Counted from the stretch's first letter, positions 26,825-35,884 are shown. The stretch is DNA of 64,000 nt from Sphingomonas japonica (GCF_006346325.1 NZ_VDYR01000001.1:1674001-1738000), one strand, 5' to 3'. The notes: generated from the sequence alone by a model not told the origin. Made by a program: numbers and translations.

Positions 26825-27654
26825 ACGAACGCCTCCAGCTTCATGCTGGGATGCGGATATTCGAACCGGTTCATCGCCATCGGCAGCACCAGCCCCTCTG
26901 GCGCGTCGGGCTTGAAATAATTGCCCTGATAGGAGTTCGGGTGGGTCAGGCCGTCGTCGGCGGAATAGACCGTACCGATCGGGACATAGTTGAGGTCGTT
27001 GCCGAACACCGCCGCGATGGCGAGATCGACAAAATTCATCTCCTGCGGGGTCCCGCGTAAATGCGTATCCTGCGCAATGATCGCATGGATCTTGTCCTGG
27101 ACGAACGACAGGGATGCCATGTCTTTTACCACCTGGTCGAAGGCGTGCGCGCCGTCGTGATGGATCACCGCGCGCATCCGCTTCCGGGTCATCACCTCGC
27201 GGACATATTGCGGAAGCGTGCCGTGGAATAGCCGCACCCGTCCAACGCTTTCTGGGAAAAGGCGGCGGATGCGCTCGTGGGTGAAGCGCAGGAAGTCGGG
27301 CGAGATATCGACCAGATCGAGATCGAAATCGAATCGCTCGATACAGCCGGCGAAGACACTCGACGAACCGCCCATATATACGCCGACCTCGACCACGCGG
27401 TCATATTCGCCGGCCATGTCGCGCAAGGTGGTGGTAAGGTCGTAATAATAGCGGGCGCTGCACTGATCCTCATAGGGGATGTCGAGTGCTTTCACCTTCC
27501 GCACGATCGCGTCGAAAATACGGTTCTGACCGCGCAGTGCGCGCGCGTGCCTGATCGCCTGGTAGCCCGAATAGATTGGCACGCCGAGCGCTTCGTGCGG
27601 CGCGTCCAGATCGGCCAAGGTCGTGTCAGGATCGATGAAGGTTCCGGGCCACAT
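26821..27654 (-). CDS. Class I SAM-dependent methyltransferase-like protein
   Basis: The 277-residue protein has the SAM motif RVVEVGVYMGGSSSVFAGCI, the acidic strand-2 end LDLVDISPDFLRF, and later VIHHDGAHAFDQVVKD. These resemble the methyltransferase_24 and cephalosporin-hydroxylase-like families, where an Asp-His pair in HHDGAH may bind a metal. The substrate is unknown. It stands alone on the minus strand and meets the DUF418 gene tail to tail. Confidence 0.75.
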   Translation of the reverse strand: MWPGTFIDPDTTLADLDAPHEALGVPIYSGYQAIRHARALRGQNRIFDAIVRKVKALDIPYEDQCSARYYYDLTTTLRDMAGEYDRVVEVGVYMGGSSSVFAGCIERFDFDLDLVDISPDFLRFTHERIRRLFPESVGRVRLFHGTLPQYVREVMTRKRMRAVIHHDGAHAFDQVVKDMASLSFVQDKIHAIIAQDTHLRGTPQEMNFVDLAIAAVFGNDLNYVPIGTVYSADDGLTHPNSYQGNYFKPDAPEGLVLPMAMNRFEYPHPSMKLEAFV

Positions 27655-27817
27655 AATCGTCTCCGCGTGCCCGGCGTCGGGCCTCGGGCGAGGTTGTGAC
27701 GTAGTTTGGTAAACGCATCGCTAACCCTGCGATCCGCCGCACTGCAAACGCCTCGCATTACCGCTTGCGAGTTGTTCGCATTAGCCCTAGGATGCAAGCA
27801 ACGGAGCGAGGGTGCTG

Positions 27818-27988
27818 ATGGTCGTTTGCGTCTGCAATGCAATCCGCGAGAAGGATGTCCGCGAAGCTGCCCGCTGCGGTGCGCGCAGTGCGTGTCAGGC
27901 CTATGCGACACTGGGGCGGCAGGCGAAATGCGGGCAATGTGTCCCGTTCGCGCGAGCCATTATCGATGCGGAGCGTGCTGCTGCGTAG
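27818..27988 (+). CDS. bfd: Bacterioferritin-associated ferredoxin
   Basis: The 56-residue protein has the Bfd [2Fe-2S] cysteine pattern: C-V-C near the start (MVVCVCNAIREKDVREAARC) and C-G-Q-C near residue 40. It donates electrons to bacterioferritin to release stored iron. It lies 103 bases before bfr on the same strand, the usual pairing. ACGGAGCGAGG precedes the ATG. Confidence 0.93.
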   Translation: MVVCVCNAIREKDVREAARCGARSACQAYATLGRQAKCGQCVPFARAIIDAERAAA

Positions 27989-28091
27989 CGCTCGCAAGCG
28001 CCAGGACCCGCCGAAATCTGCCGTTTTTTCCTAGCCAAGCACGTCTACGCGGCGTAGGATGGATGCCTGACATCACAAAAGGCGACGCGGC

Positions 28092-28583
28092 ATGAAGGGC
28101 GACCCCAAGGTCATCGATTTTCTCAACGAGGCGCTCAAGAACGAGCTGACCGCGATCAACCAATATTGGTTGCACTATCGCCTTCTCGACCATTGGGGCG
28201 TGTACAAGCTCGCCCAGTTCGAGCGCAAGGAATCGATCGAGGAAATGGAGCATGCCGACTGGCTGTCGGAGCGCATCCTGTTCCTCGACGGCCTGCCCAA
28301 TTTCCAGCTGCTCGGCCGTCTGCGCATCGGCGAAAGCGTCGAGGAAGTGCTCAAGGGCGACCTGGCGCTGGAGGAAGAAGCGATCCCGCTGCTGCGCGAC
28401 GCGATCGAACATTGCGAAAGCGTGCGCGATTACGTCAGCCGCGACCTGTTCCGCCGCATCCTCGATAACGAGGAAGAGCATGTCGACACACTCGAACGCC
28501 AGTTCGAGATGATCGAACGGATGGGTATGGCGAACTATATCCAGCTCAACGCCAAGTCCGAGAACGACGTCGAGCACAAGTAA
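28092..28583 (+). CDS. bfr: Bacterioferritin
   Basis: The 163-residue four-helix iron-storage protein has the ferroxidase ligands E-L-x2-I-N-Q-Y-W (ELTAINQYWLHYRLL), E-x6-E-x2-H (ESIEEMEHADWL) and ILDNEEEHVDTLE. The haem-ligand Met is in IEEMEHAD at about residue 52. It assembles into a 24-mer shell. bfd lies upstream. Confidence 0.97.
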   Translation: MKGDPKVIDFLNEALKNELTAINQYWLHYRLLDHWGVYKLAQFERKESIEEMEHADWLSERILFLDGLPNFQLLGRLRIGESVEEVLKGDLALEEEAIPLLRDAIEHCESVRDYVSRDLFRRILDNEEEHVDTLERQFEMIERMGMANYIQLNAKSENDVEHK

Positions 28584-28613
28584 CCGCACCACCGGCACGG
28601 CGCTTCGGGCGGT

Positions 28614-29030
28614 TCAGGCGCTGCGGCGTCCGAACTGTGCGGGGCGTCGTACCGCCAGCGGGTTGGCTTCGCGCTCGAGCTGCGTCAGCGTCTCGAGGAA
28701 CAGCGGGCGCAGGGCGACGACATGCTCGAGCGCTTCGTCGGGCTGGTCGTGATTCTCGACGCAGGTGCGGGCGATCGTTTCGATCGTCTCGGCGAGGTCG
28801 GCCAGAATCTCCGCGCCGAACTGGCGCGACTCGCCCTTGAGCGTATGCGCCGGGATCACCAGGCCGGCCGCGATCCCGCCGCGCATCGCGGTCTCGATCG
28901 CACTGACCGACTTGATGCCGTCTTCGCGAAAATAGCCGAGAATGCGGACGAAATTGGCGCCAAGCTCCGCCCTGGCCTGCGCATAGGCGCTCCAGTCGAT
29001 CAACGCTTCGCCATCCTTCGTCACCGGCAT
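28614..29030 (-). CDS. Histidine phosphotransfer (Hpt) domain protein
   Basis: The 138-residue protein is a single Hpt domain. The phospho-accepting His is in VIPAHTLKGESRQFGA, matching the H-x-L-K-G-x-S pattern. It begins MPVTKDGEALIDWSAYAQAR. Such proteins relay phosphate between hybrid kinases and response regulators; the partners are not in the window. The ATG at 29030 follows GGTGGGG. A longer upstream frame overlaps tusA and was rejected. Confidence 0.88.
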   Translation of the reverse strand: MPVTKDGEALIDWSAYAQARAELGANFVRILGYFREDGIKSVSAIETAMRGGIAAGLVIPAHTLKGESRQFGAEILADLAETIETIARTCVENHDQPDEALEHVVALRPLFLETLTQLEREANPLAVRRPAQFGRRSA

Positions 29031-29100
29031 TCGCACACCCCACCTGTGTTGCAGGCAGCGGTGTAGCAGCCAACGGGTAAATAGCATGTTGACGCCGCGG

Positions 29101-29301
29101 CTATCGCTCGACCCTGAATCGCCCCGGTTCGACCACGGCGAGCCGGGCCGAATGCGCTGCGGCAACCGCGGCGATCTCGCGCGCCGCATTGGGGTCGTCG
29201 GCGACGATCTCGATCGCCAATGCCTTGGATTCGCGCAATATCCTCGCCAATCGCAACGCAGGCCAGGGGCATTGCAGGCCGCGCGCGTCGATCAGCTCCA
29301 C
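29101..29301 (-). CDS. TusA/SirA-family sulfur carrier
   Basis: The 66-residue protein starts MELIDARGLQCPWPALRLAR, with the C-P-x-P motif whose Cys (about residue 11) carries persulfide sulfur in TusA-like proteins. It may serve tRNA thiolation or cofactor sulfuration. It follows der by four bases, so it is in the der-bamB transcript. It is slightly shorter than E. coli TusA (81 residues). Confidence 0.88.
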   Translation of the reverse strand: MELIDARGLQCPWPALRLARILRESKALAIEIVADDPNAAREIAAVAAAHSARLAVVEPGRFRVER

Positions 29302-29305
29302 GCCG

Positions 29306-30670
29306 TCACGCCTTGTCGTACGGATTGCTCGACGGACGCAGCATCAACCGCACCGGCACGGCACCGAATTCGAACTGCTTGCGCAGCCCGTTGATGAGGT
29401 AGCGCTTGTAGCTTTCGGGAAGCAGATCGACGCGCGTACCGAACATCGCGAAGGTCGGCGGACGGCTGTTCATCTGGGTGATGTAGCGCGGCTTGATGCG
29501 CTTGCCGCCGGGCGCCGGCGGCGGATTGGCCTCCATCGCGCGTTCGAACCAGCGGTTGAGCGCGCCGGTCGAGACGCGACGACCCCAGGCTTCGCGGGTT
29601 TCAAAGCCGACCTGAATCAGCGTGTCGAGCCCTTTGCCCGTCGCCGCCGAAACGGTCAGCAGCGGCACGCCCTTCAGTTGCGACAGTCCTTCGTCGAGCG
29701 CGGCCTTGACGCCGTTGAACAGGCTCGAGGCATTCTCGGCGACGTCCCATTTGTTGAGCGCGACGATCAGGGCGCGGCCCTCCTGCAACGTACGGTCGGC
29801 GATCTTGAGGTCCTGAACCTCGACCCCGCGCGTCGCGTCGAGCAGCAGCACGACCACTTCGGCGAAATCGACCGCGTGCAGCGCATCGGCAACGGCGAGC
29901 TTCTCGAGCTTGTCCTGGACCTTCGCGCGCTTGCGCATGCCGGCGGTGTCGATCAGCCGCACCGCGCGGTCGCGCCCCTCACCGTCGGTCCAGGTCCAGT
30001 CGATCGCGATCGAATCGCGCGTGATGCCGGCCTCGGGGCCGGTGATGAGGCGATCCTGATCGAGCAGCTTGTTGATCAGCGTCGATTTGCCCGCGTTCGG
30101 ACGACCGACGATCGCCAGCTTGAGCGGAGCGTCGGGAGAATCGGGATCGATCTCGGGCTCGGCATCCCCCTCGCGCTCGATCAGCGGGCGCAGCGCGTCG
30201 AACAAATCGGCCATGCCCTCGCCATGTTCGGCCGACAGGCCGATCGGATCGCCCAGCCCGAGCGCCATCGCCTGGTAGAAGCCGCTTTCGCCGCCGCGCC
30301 CTTCCGCCTTGTTCGCGACCAGCACGATCGGCACCTGCGTCACGCGCAGCCAGCGGGCGATCTCCTCGTCGAGCGGCACGATCCCCGCGCGTGCATCGAT
30401 CATGAACAGGGCGACGTCGGCATCGCGCACCGCCGCTTCGGTCTGGACGCGCATCCGGCCGGGCAGCGTGGCGGCGTCCTCATCCTCGAACCCGGCGGTG
30501 TCGATGATCTTGAACTCGAGGCCGATCAGGCTGGCCTCGCCTTCTCGCCGGTCGCGCGTCACTCCCGGCTGGTCGTCGACCAGCGCAAGGCGCTTGCCGA
30601 CCAGTCGGTTGAACAGCGTCGATTTGCCGACATTGGGTCGGCCGATAATGGCAACGGTGGGAAGCGGCAT
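29306..30670 (-). CDS. der: Ribosome-assembly GTPase Der (EngA)
   Basis: The 454-residue protein has two tandem G domains, the hallmark of Der: AIIGRPNVGKSTLFNRLVGK at about 6-25 and AIVGRPNAGKSTLINKLLDQ in the second. Each has a D-T-A-G-F/M switch (IIDTAGFEDE, LIDTAGMRKR) and an N-K-x-D/E motif (NKAEG, NKWDV). The C-terminal KH-like domain ends the protein. It acts in maturation of the 50S subunit. bamB lies just upstream, an order widespread in proteobacteria. Confidence 0.97.
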   Translation of the reverse strand: MPLPTVAIIGRPNVGKSTLFNRLVGKRLALVDDQPGVTRDRREGEASLIGLEFKIIDTAGFEDEDAATLPGRMRVQTEAAVRDADVALFMIDARAGIVPLDEEIARWLRVTQVPIVLVANKAEGRGGESGFYQAMALGLGDPIGLSAEHGEGMADLFDALRPLIEREGDAEPEIDPDSPDAPLKLAIVGRPNAGKSTLINKLLDQDRLITGPEAGITRDSIAIDWTWTDGEGRDRAVRLIDTAGMRKRAKVQDKLEKLAVADALHAVDFAEVVVLLLDATRGVEVQDLKIADRTLQEGRALIVALNKWDVAENASSLFNGVKAALDEGLSQLKGVPLLTVSAATGKGLDTLIQVGFETREAWGRRVSTGALNRWFERAMEANPPPAPGGKRIKPRYITQMNSRPPTFAMFGTRVDLLPESYKRYLINGLRKQFEFGAVPVRLMLRPSSNPYDKA

Positions 30671-30739
30671 CGCCCGCCGCTACCCGATTCGCGCGGCCGC
30701 GAACAGGGGGGGCTCGCGCGGCACCGCGCGGCGGTGGGA

Positions 30740-32056
30740 TCAGCGATAGGCGGTAAGCCGACCGTCATCGGCGAGCAGGAACAGCGTGCCATTGGCGACC
30801 ACCGGAGCGAGGGTGAAGGATTGCCTGGTATCGACGGTACTGCCGATGGTGCCGTCGGTCGGCGAGACCGACTGGATTTCGCCCAGGCTGTTGACCAGCA
30901 ACAACTGGTTGCCCGCCAGCACCGGGCCGGTCCAGCTGATCGGTCCCTTCTTGTCGTCCTCGTCGCGGAAACGGCGCAGCTGGCTGATCCAGCGCACCCG
31001 GCCGCTGCCGCGCGACAACGCCATCAGACGGGCGTCGTCCGACACCAGGAAAATCCATTCGCCGACCACCCAGGGAGTCGAGATGCCGGAGATATTCTGT
31101 TCCCACAGCCGCTGGCCGGTAGCGATGTCGAGCGCGACCATGCGCCCGCCCTGCCCGACCGCATAGGTCCGGCCTTGGTCGATCACCGGTTCGGCGTCGA
31201 TGTCGGCGAGGCTCGACACCGACGTCGAGATGCTGGTGCGCGACAGGCTGTCCGCCCACAAAGTGCGCCCATTCTCGTAACGATAGGCGTTGAGCTCGCC
31301 CGACGAGAAGCCGGCGACGACGGTCCCCTGCGCGACCGCGGGCGCGGCGACGCCGAACACGCCTTGCGTCTCGATCGAGCCCGATTGGGTCCAGACCTGC
31401 TTGCCGTCGGCGGCATCGAGCGCGAACAGCTGGTTGTCCTGCGTGATGACATAGACCTGGCCGAGCGCGACGGTCGGCGATCCGCGCAGCGGCGCGCCGG
31501 GCTTGGCCCGCCAGATTTCGGCGCCGTCGGCGGCATTGAGCGCGACGACGTCGCCTAGACCGTTGGTCGCATAAACGCGGCCGCCGTCGTAGCTGACGCC
31601 ACCGCCGAACCGCGCACTGGCATTGCCGTCGCCCTTGGCGGTATCGACCTTCCACAGCGTTGCGCCAGTGTCGGCCGACAAGGCGTGGACCGCGCCTTCG
31701 GTATCGGCGACGAACAGCTTGCCATCGGCGACGACCGGGGGGGCAGCAAGGCGTACGCGGGTGTTGCCGCCGGGGATGGTCACCGACCATGCCTGGCCCA
31801 GGCCTTCGAGCGCGAGATGCCCCATCGACTTGGCGGCGTTGCCGCCGGGCTGCGCCCAATCGGCGTTGGCGACCGGAGCAGGCAGCAGGATCGACTGGCC
31901 GGCGAGCGTCGGATCGACGCTAACGTCGGTTTCGGACAGCAGGATCGGCTTGCGATCGCCGACCGTCGGCGTCGCCTTGCGCCCACCGAATATGCCGCAG
32001 GCGGAAAGCGCGGTCAGTGCGACCACCGCCACGGACAGCTTGAGCGTTTTCATCAT
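30740..32056 (-). CDS. bamB: Outer-membrane assembly lipoprotein BamB-like (PQQ-repeat beta-propeller)
   Basis: The 438-residue protein has a lipoprotein signal (LSVAVVALTALSACGIFGG) and repeated PQQ-type blades such as GAVHALSADTGATLWKVD and GDVVALNAADGAEIWRA. It should be an outer-membrane lipoprotein helping BamA insert beta-barrels. The first ATG overlaps the stop of the upstream TPR gene (ATGA), supporting that start. der follows by about 70 bases, the classic bamB-der order. Confidence 0.93.
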   Translation of the reverse strand: MMKTLKLSVAVVALTALSACGIFGGRKATPTVGDRKPILLSETDVSVDPTLAGQSILLPAPVANADWAQPGGNAAKSMGHLALEGLGQAWSVTIPGGNTRVRLAAPPVVADGKLFVADTEGAVHALSADTGATLWKVDTAKGDGNASARFGGGVSYDGGRVYATNGLGDVVALNAADGAEIWRAKPGAPLRGSPTVALGQVYVITQDNQLFALDAADGKQVWTQSGSIETQGVFGVAAPAVAQGTVVAGFSSGELNAYRYENGRTLWADSLSRTSISTSVSSLADIDAEPVIDQGRTYAVGQGGRMVALDIATGQRLWEQNISGISTPWVVGEWIFLVSDDARLMALSRGSGRVRWISQLRRFRDEDDKKGPISWTGPVLAGNQLLLVNSLGEIQSVSPTDGTIGSTVDTRQSFTLAPVVANGTLFLLADDGRLTAYR

Positions 32057-32808
32057 CCGGCGTTCTTTTCCTCAGTCTGTGCAGCGGGGCGCGCGGGCGT
32101 TTGCGCGGCAGGATCGTCCTGCGCCACGGCGTCGACGCCCAATACCCCCGCCATCTGAACCGCACGTTGCCGGATCGTCTCCGGCACCCCGTCGGTCCGC
32201 GCGATCGTGCCGAACAGCTTGCCCGCCTCGGCGCGCTTGCCGAGCGCGAGGTACGACACCGCGACCATCTCGCCCGCGCTGCCCAGCCAGGGGCTATCGG
32301 GCGCGGCAAGGCCGCTCAGCCGCGCGATCACCGCATTGGGCTGGAGCGTGTCAAACTCGGCCTGGGTCTGGCGGATCAGGGCGAGGTCGCGGAACGGCTG
32401 TGGCAGCGCACTGTCCTGCGCGACTTCGGCGAACTTGGCAGCGGCACCCTTTAGATTGTCGGCCTGAAGCAGGATGTCCGCCTGGGTGAACTTGGCCATA
32501 GCGCGATAGCCCTCGACATCCGATCCGGCGAGTTCGGCAAGCGGCGCGGCAGCGGCCTTGGGCTGGTTCTTGCCCAGGCTGTCGAGCGCGGCCGACAATT
32601 GCTCGCCCTGCTTGGCGGCGGCCTGCGCCTGCGCATGCTGCCACCACTGCCAGCCGCCGAACGCGACCAGCGCCAGCACGATGAGGCCAAGGATCAGCAA
32701 GCCATAGCGCTTGCCGATGCTCGCCACCTGGTCGCGGCGCAGTTCCTCATCGACCTCGCGCGCGAAGGCGTCGTTATTCTGGGGGGTCAGCGCCAAGACG
32801 AACTCCAT
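32053..32808 (-). CDS. YfgM-like membrane-anchored TPR protein
   Basis: The 251-residue protein begins MEFVLALTPQNNDAFAREVD and then EELRRD. It has one membrane helix at about 34-54 (LLILGLIVLALVAFGGWQWW) and a periplasmic alpha-helical region with TPR-like repeats. An Ala/Pro-rich tail ends it. It matches the TPR_21/YfgM family, which is encoded beside bamB and der and acts as an ancillary SecYEG/periplasmic chaperone factor in E. coli. The ATG at 32808 is chosen although no strong ribosome site is seen. Confidence 0.87.
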   Translation of the reverse strand: MEFVLALTPQNNDAFAREVDEELRRDQVASIGKRYGLLILGLIVLALVAFGGWQWWQHAQAQAAAKQGEQLSAALDSLGKNQPKAAAAPLAELAGSDVEGYRAMAKFTQADILLQADNLKGAAAKFAEVAQDSALPQPFRDLALIRQTQAEFDTLQPNAVIARLSGLAAPDSPWLGSAGEMVAVSYLALGKRAEAGKLFGTIARTDGVPETIRQRAVQMAGVLGVDAVAQDDPAAQTPARPAAQTEEKNAG

Positions 32809-32868
32809 GTAACCAAAGGCGCGGACCTTAGCCGCGCGCAAACCGAAACGAAAGCGATCCTGTCGGGG

Positions 32869-33744
32869 TCAGCGCCGGGCCGGCGACGACGGTACATAGA
32901 CCTGATCGGCGCCCGGAAAGGCCCGCGACCGGACGTCCGCCGCATAGGTTTCAACCGCGGCGGAAATGCGGCCGGCGATATCGTCGAACTTCTTGACGAA
33001 GCGCGGTGTGCGCTCGAACAGGCCGAGCATGTCCTCGGCCACCAGCACCTGGCCGTCGCACTGCGCCGATGCGCCGATGCCGATCGTCGGACATCCGACA
33101 AGCCGGGTAATGTCGATTGCGATCGGCTCGACCACGCCTTCGATGACCAGCGCGAATGCGCCAGCCTCCGCCACCGCGCAGGCATCGCCGACGATCTTGG
33201 CGGCTTCCGCCTCGCTACGCCCGCGCGCGCCATAGCCGCCGAGCGTATTGACCGCCTGAGGGGTCAGCCCGACATGCGCCATCACCGGGATGCCGCGCTC
33301 GGTCAGGAAGCGCACCGTCGGCGCCATCGCCTTGCCCCCTTCCAGCTTGACCGCCGCCGCGCCGGTTTCCTTGAGCAGGCGCGCGGCGCTGGCGAAGGCA
33401 AGCTCGGGCGAGGCTTCGTAGCTGCCGAACGGCATGTCGATGACGACCAGCGCATGATAGCTGCCGCGCACCACCGCCGCGCCGTGCGCGCACATCATCT
33501 CGAGCGTCACCGGCACCGTCGAAGGCAGGCCGTAGATCACCTGGCCCAGGCTGTCGCCGACCAGCAGCATGTCGCAATGCGGATCGAGCAACTGCGCCAT
33601 CCGAACGGTGTAGGCGGTCAGCATCACCAGCGGATCGCCCTCCCCCTTGCGCGCGCGGATCGCCGGCACGGTCACGCGCTTCATCGGCGCGGGCGTCGGG
33701 TTGGCGCGGCTGGTCGAAGTGTCGATCGTATAGGTCGTGGACAT
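32869..33744 (-). CDS. panB: 3-methyl-2-oxobutanoate hydroxymethyltransferase
   Basis: The 291-residue enzyme makes ketopantoate for pantothenate and coenzyme A. Signatures include [55 protein letters not shown] and [20 protein letters not shown]. Metal ligands are the Asp in VGDS and the Asp in VIDMPF. ATG 33744 gives the natural N-terminus with a short polar extension; a frame opening 20 codons further upstream is less likely. Confidence 0.96.
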   Translation of the reverse strand: MSTTYTIDTSTSRANPTPAPMKRVTVPAIRARKGEGDPLVMLTAYTVRMAQLLDPHCDMLLVGDSLGQVIYGLPSTVPVTLEMMCAHGAAVVRGSYHALVVIDMPFGSYEASPELAFASAARLLKETGAAAVKLEGGKAMAPTVRFLTERGIPVMAHVGLTPQAVNTLGGYGARGRSEAEAAKIVGDACAVAEAGAFALVIEGVVEPIAIDITRLVGCPTIGIGASAQCDGQVLVAEDMLGLFERTPRFVKKFDDIAGRISAAVETYAADVRSRAFPGADQVYVPSSPARR

Positions 33745-33868
33745 GGGCAGTGCCTGTAGGCGGTCGGCGGCTATGCGCCAAGCGGCGGTCGGATGCGAGT
33801 TCATCTCTATTGACGTGATGTTCGTTATTGTTTACATGATGTCGTTGAGTATGGACATGGAGTCGAAG

Positions 33869-34297
33869 ATGGCATTCAGGGAGAAGCTGGCTTGGGCGCT
33901 GCTCGCGACGACGATCGGCGGCTATGTGGTATATTGGAGCGCGGTGCGCGCGATCACCGGCGATGCGGGCTGGGACGCCCCGATATGGATGCTGGTCCCG
34001 CCCCTGATCGGATTGTGCGTGCTGACGACGCTGCTGGCGATCGTCGGCGCGGGCGCGGCGGCGCTGTCGGCACCCAAAGAAAGCTATGCCCCCGCCGACG
34101 AACGCGATCGCGACATCGCGCGCGGTGCCTCGGCACGGGCGTACAGCGTGGTCACGATCGGGCTGGGCGCAGTCATCGTGCTGACCTTTGCCAATCTGAG
34201 CCTGTTGCAGCTGGTCCATGCGCTGGTCAGCCTGCTGATCCTGTCCGAAGGCGTGCGCTATGCCAGCGAGGCATGGTCATATCGGCGGGGGTCGTGA
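33869..34297 (+). CDS. Small polytopic membrane protein, DUF2178-like
   Basis: The 142-residue protein starts MAFREKLAWALLATTIGGYV and has four predicted helices. Between the second and third lies a charged loop with ADERDRDIARGASARAYSVV; an E-R-D/E-x2-I motif of this kind is typical of DUF2178 proteins. GGAG lies 6 bases before ATG 33869. It forms a cassette with the next membrane protein (TGATG overlap) and a small XRE regulator. Function unknown. Confidence 0.75.
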   Translation: MAFREKLAWALLATTIGGYVVYWSAVRAITGDAGWDAPIWMLVPPLIGLCVLTTLLAIVGAGAAALSAPKESYAPADERDRDIARGASARAYSVVTIGLGAVIVLTFANLSLLQLVHALVSLLILSEGVRYASEAWSYRRGS

Positions 34298-34749
34298 TGG
34301 AGCGCGCAGCAGCAGAGGTGGCAATGATGGGCTTTCGCGAAAGGCGCGCCTGGGCGGAACTGGCGGCATGGGCAGTGCCGTTTGCGATCTATTTCGCCCT
34401 GGCGCCCGGCGGCGAGCCGACCGATATCACGGCAATGCTGCGTCGCCTCGCGGGGTTCGCTGCGGCGACGATCGGCTATGGCATTCTATTGGGTGCCGGA
34501 ACGCTGTGGAGCATGCGGGGTGCGCCGCGACACGAACGCAGCAAGCCCGACGAGCGCGAGCGGGCGATCGAATGGCGCGCCACCAGCTATGGCTACGGTG
34601 TTATGATGGCGGGGATGATCTTGGTCGGAATCGTCCTGCCGTTCGAGCGCAGCGGCTGGGCAATCACCAATGCCGCATTGGCCGCGATCGTGGTGTCGGA
34701 AATGGTCCGCCTGACAGCGGTGGCCGTTCTCTACCGGCGGGGTGGATGA
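34297..34749 (+). CDS. Second small polytopic membrane protein, DUF2178-like
   Basis: The 150-residue protein is related in plan to the preceding one: four helices and a charged central loop, KPDERERAIEWRATSYGYGV. ATG 34297 overlaps the upstream stop by one base; in-frame ATGs at 34324 and 34327 behind AGAGGTGG are alternatives giving about 140 residues. The two genes look like a local duplication that diverged. Function unknown. Confidence 0.72.
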   Translation: MERAAAEVAMMGFRERRAWAELAAWAVPFAIYFALAPGGEPTDITAMLRRLAGFAAATIGYGILLGAGTLWSMRGAPRHERSKPDERERAIEWRATSYGYGVMMAGMILVGIVLPFERSGWAITNAALAAIVVSEMVRLTAVAVLYRRGG

Positions 34750-34966
34750 CGTGGCGGGGGTTCCGATCGCCAACGACATCCGCACTTTGCGCTTCCTCGC
34801 GGGCGAGATGACGCAAGCCGATCTGGGCGAACGCGTCGGCGTGACACGCCAGACGATCGCAGCGATCGAGCAGGGCAAATACGCACCCTCGCTCGAAGCG
34901 GCGTTCAGGATAGCGCGGGTATTCGACAAGCCGCTGGAGGAGGTGTTCCGGTGGGAGGGGGGCTAG
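34742..34966 (+). CDS. Small XRE-family transcriptional regulator
   Basis: The 74-residue protein is a bare helix-turn-helix domain: IRTLRFLAGEMTQADLGERV, then GVTRQTIAAIEQGKYAPSLE and AAFRIARVFDKPLEEVFRWE. This YgzD-like group is commonly encoded beside small membrane proteins. It starts with GTG at 34742 (or GTG 34751), overlapping the previous gene, so it is co-translated and probably controls the cassette. Confidence 0.88.
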   Translation: MDDVAGVPIANDIRTLRFLAGEMTQADLGERVGVTRQTIAAIEQGKYAPSLEAAFRIARVFDKPLEEVFRWEGG

Positions 34967-34985
34967 CGGTTTCCACTTGCGCGAA

Positions 34986-35070
34986 AGCGGCACCGGCCCG
35001 CTCCCCCACCCGGCCACCCACAGGATCATGCTGGATGGGTGGCCGGGTGGGGGAGCGGGCCGGTGCCGCT
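34986..35070. repeat. Perfect 35-bp inverted repeat with 15-base loop
   Basis: The arms at 34986-35020 and 35036-35070 are exact complements, GC-rich, and contain CCGGCCCGCTCCCCCACCCG. There is no T run on either side. It lies between the convergent XRE gene and the 146-residue membrane protein, where it could act as a bidirectional transcript end or be a mobile palindromic repeat. Confidence 0.92.
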
Positions 35071-35085
35071 TAGATGAAACAGGCG

Positions 35086-35526
35086 CTAGGCGATCCAGCC
35101 GCGCTGTCGCGCTCGCCCGGCGAGCCACAGCTGGAATATCGCGATGGCGATGATCAGGATCGGGAACGGCAGCGTCTCGCCCGCCCCCTTGACCGCGATC
35201 AGGTCGGTCACGGCGAAGATATATCCGAACATCGCGACGCTCGCGATCAGTGAGACGATATAGAGCGGATATGCCCAGGCGCGGCGGGCGATCAGCGCGA
35301 TCGATCCCAGCAGACCCGACCAGGTGGCGATGCCGTAGAGATAGATGAACCATGCCGGGCGCGACGCCAGCAATTGCCGGTCATAGTCGGACAGCGCGGC
35401 GCGGGCCGCGTCGCTCATGCTTATGTCGCTATAGAAGGCGAACACGCCCATCGCGCCCCACAGCACCAGCGCGGCAGCGACCGCGTAGAACCACCCCGCC
35501 GGGCGCTGTCGTCCATATCCTGCCAT
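35086..35526 (-). CDS. Uncharacterised four-helix membrane protein
   Basis: The 146-residue protein has helices at about 13-32, 58-80, 85-105 and 120-137, starting MAGYGRQRPAGWFYAVAAAL. No family motif is recognisable to me. It lies 13 bases from the Spx/ArsC-like gene on the same strand, so the two may be transcribed together. Proteins of similar plan are often labelled as hypothetical or sugar-transporter-like; I assign no function. Confidence 0.7.
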   Translation of the reverse strand: MAGYGRQRPAGWFYAVAAALVLWGAMGVFAFYSDISMSDAARAALSDYDRQLLASRPAWFIYLYGIATWSGLLGSIALIARRAWAYPLYIVSLIASVAMFGYIFAVTDLIAVKGAGETLPFPILIIAIAIFQLWLAGRARQRGWIA

Positions 35527-35539
35527 CCCAAGCCCCTAG

Positions 35540-35884
35540 TCAGCGTTGCAGATCGTCATAGTCGCCGGGTTTGAACCCGACGCGGATTGCTTCGCCCGTG
35601 TCGAGCACCGGGCGCTTGATCATCGATGGCTGCGCGACCATCAGCGCGATCGCGGTGTCGCGGTCGAGCTCCGCCTTTTCGGCATCGGGCAGCCTGCGAA
35701 AGGTCAGCCCACTCTTGTTCAGCAGCGTTTCCCAGCCAACCGCATCGGCCCACGCGTCAAGCCTGGCCGCGGTGATCCCCGATTTCTTGTAGTCGTGAAA
35801 GGCATAGGCGATCCCGCGGGCATCGAGCGCGGCGCGCGCCTTCTTCATCGTGTCGCAATTGGGAATGCCGTAAAGGGTGATCAC
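35540..35884 (-). CDS. ArsC/Spx-family (YffB-like) reductase-fold protein
   Basis: The 114-residue thioredoxin-fold protein begins MITLYGIPNCDTMKKARAAL with a single-cysteine C-D-T-M motif in place of C-x-x-C. It continues LLNKSGLTFRRLPDAEKAEL and SMIKRPVLDTGEAIRVGFKP, as in YffB. It lacks the arginine triad of true arsenate reductases that I would expect, so arsenic resistance should not be inferred. Role probably glutathione-linked, unknown. Confidence 0.88.
   Translation of the reverse strand: MITLYGIPNCDTMKKARAALDARGIAYAFHDYKKSGITAARLDAWADAVGWETLLNKSGLTFRRLPDAEKAELDRDTAIALMVAQPSMIKRPVLDTGEAIRVGFKPGDYDDLQR

Noticed and set aside
29189..31558. A 789-codon plus-strand frame opposite tusA, der and bamB
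   Set aside because: All three minus-strand genes have clear motifs and coupled starts; this frame has none.
35540..35884. Arsenate reductase and an arsenic-resistance role
   Set aside because: The Spx/YffB-like single-Cys motif and lack of ars neighbours argue against it.
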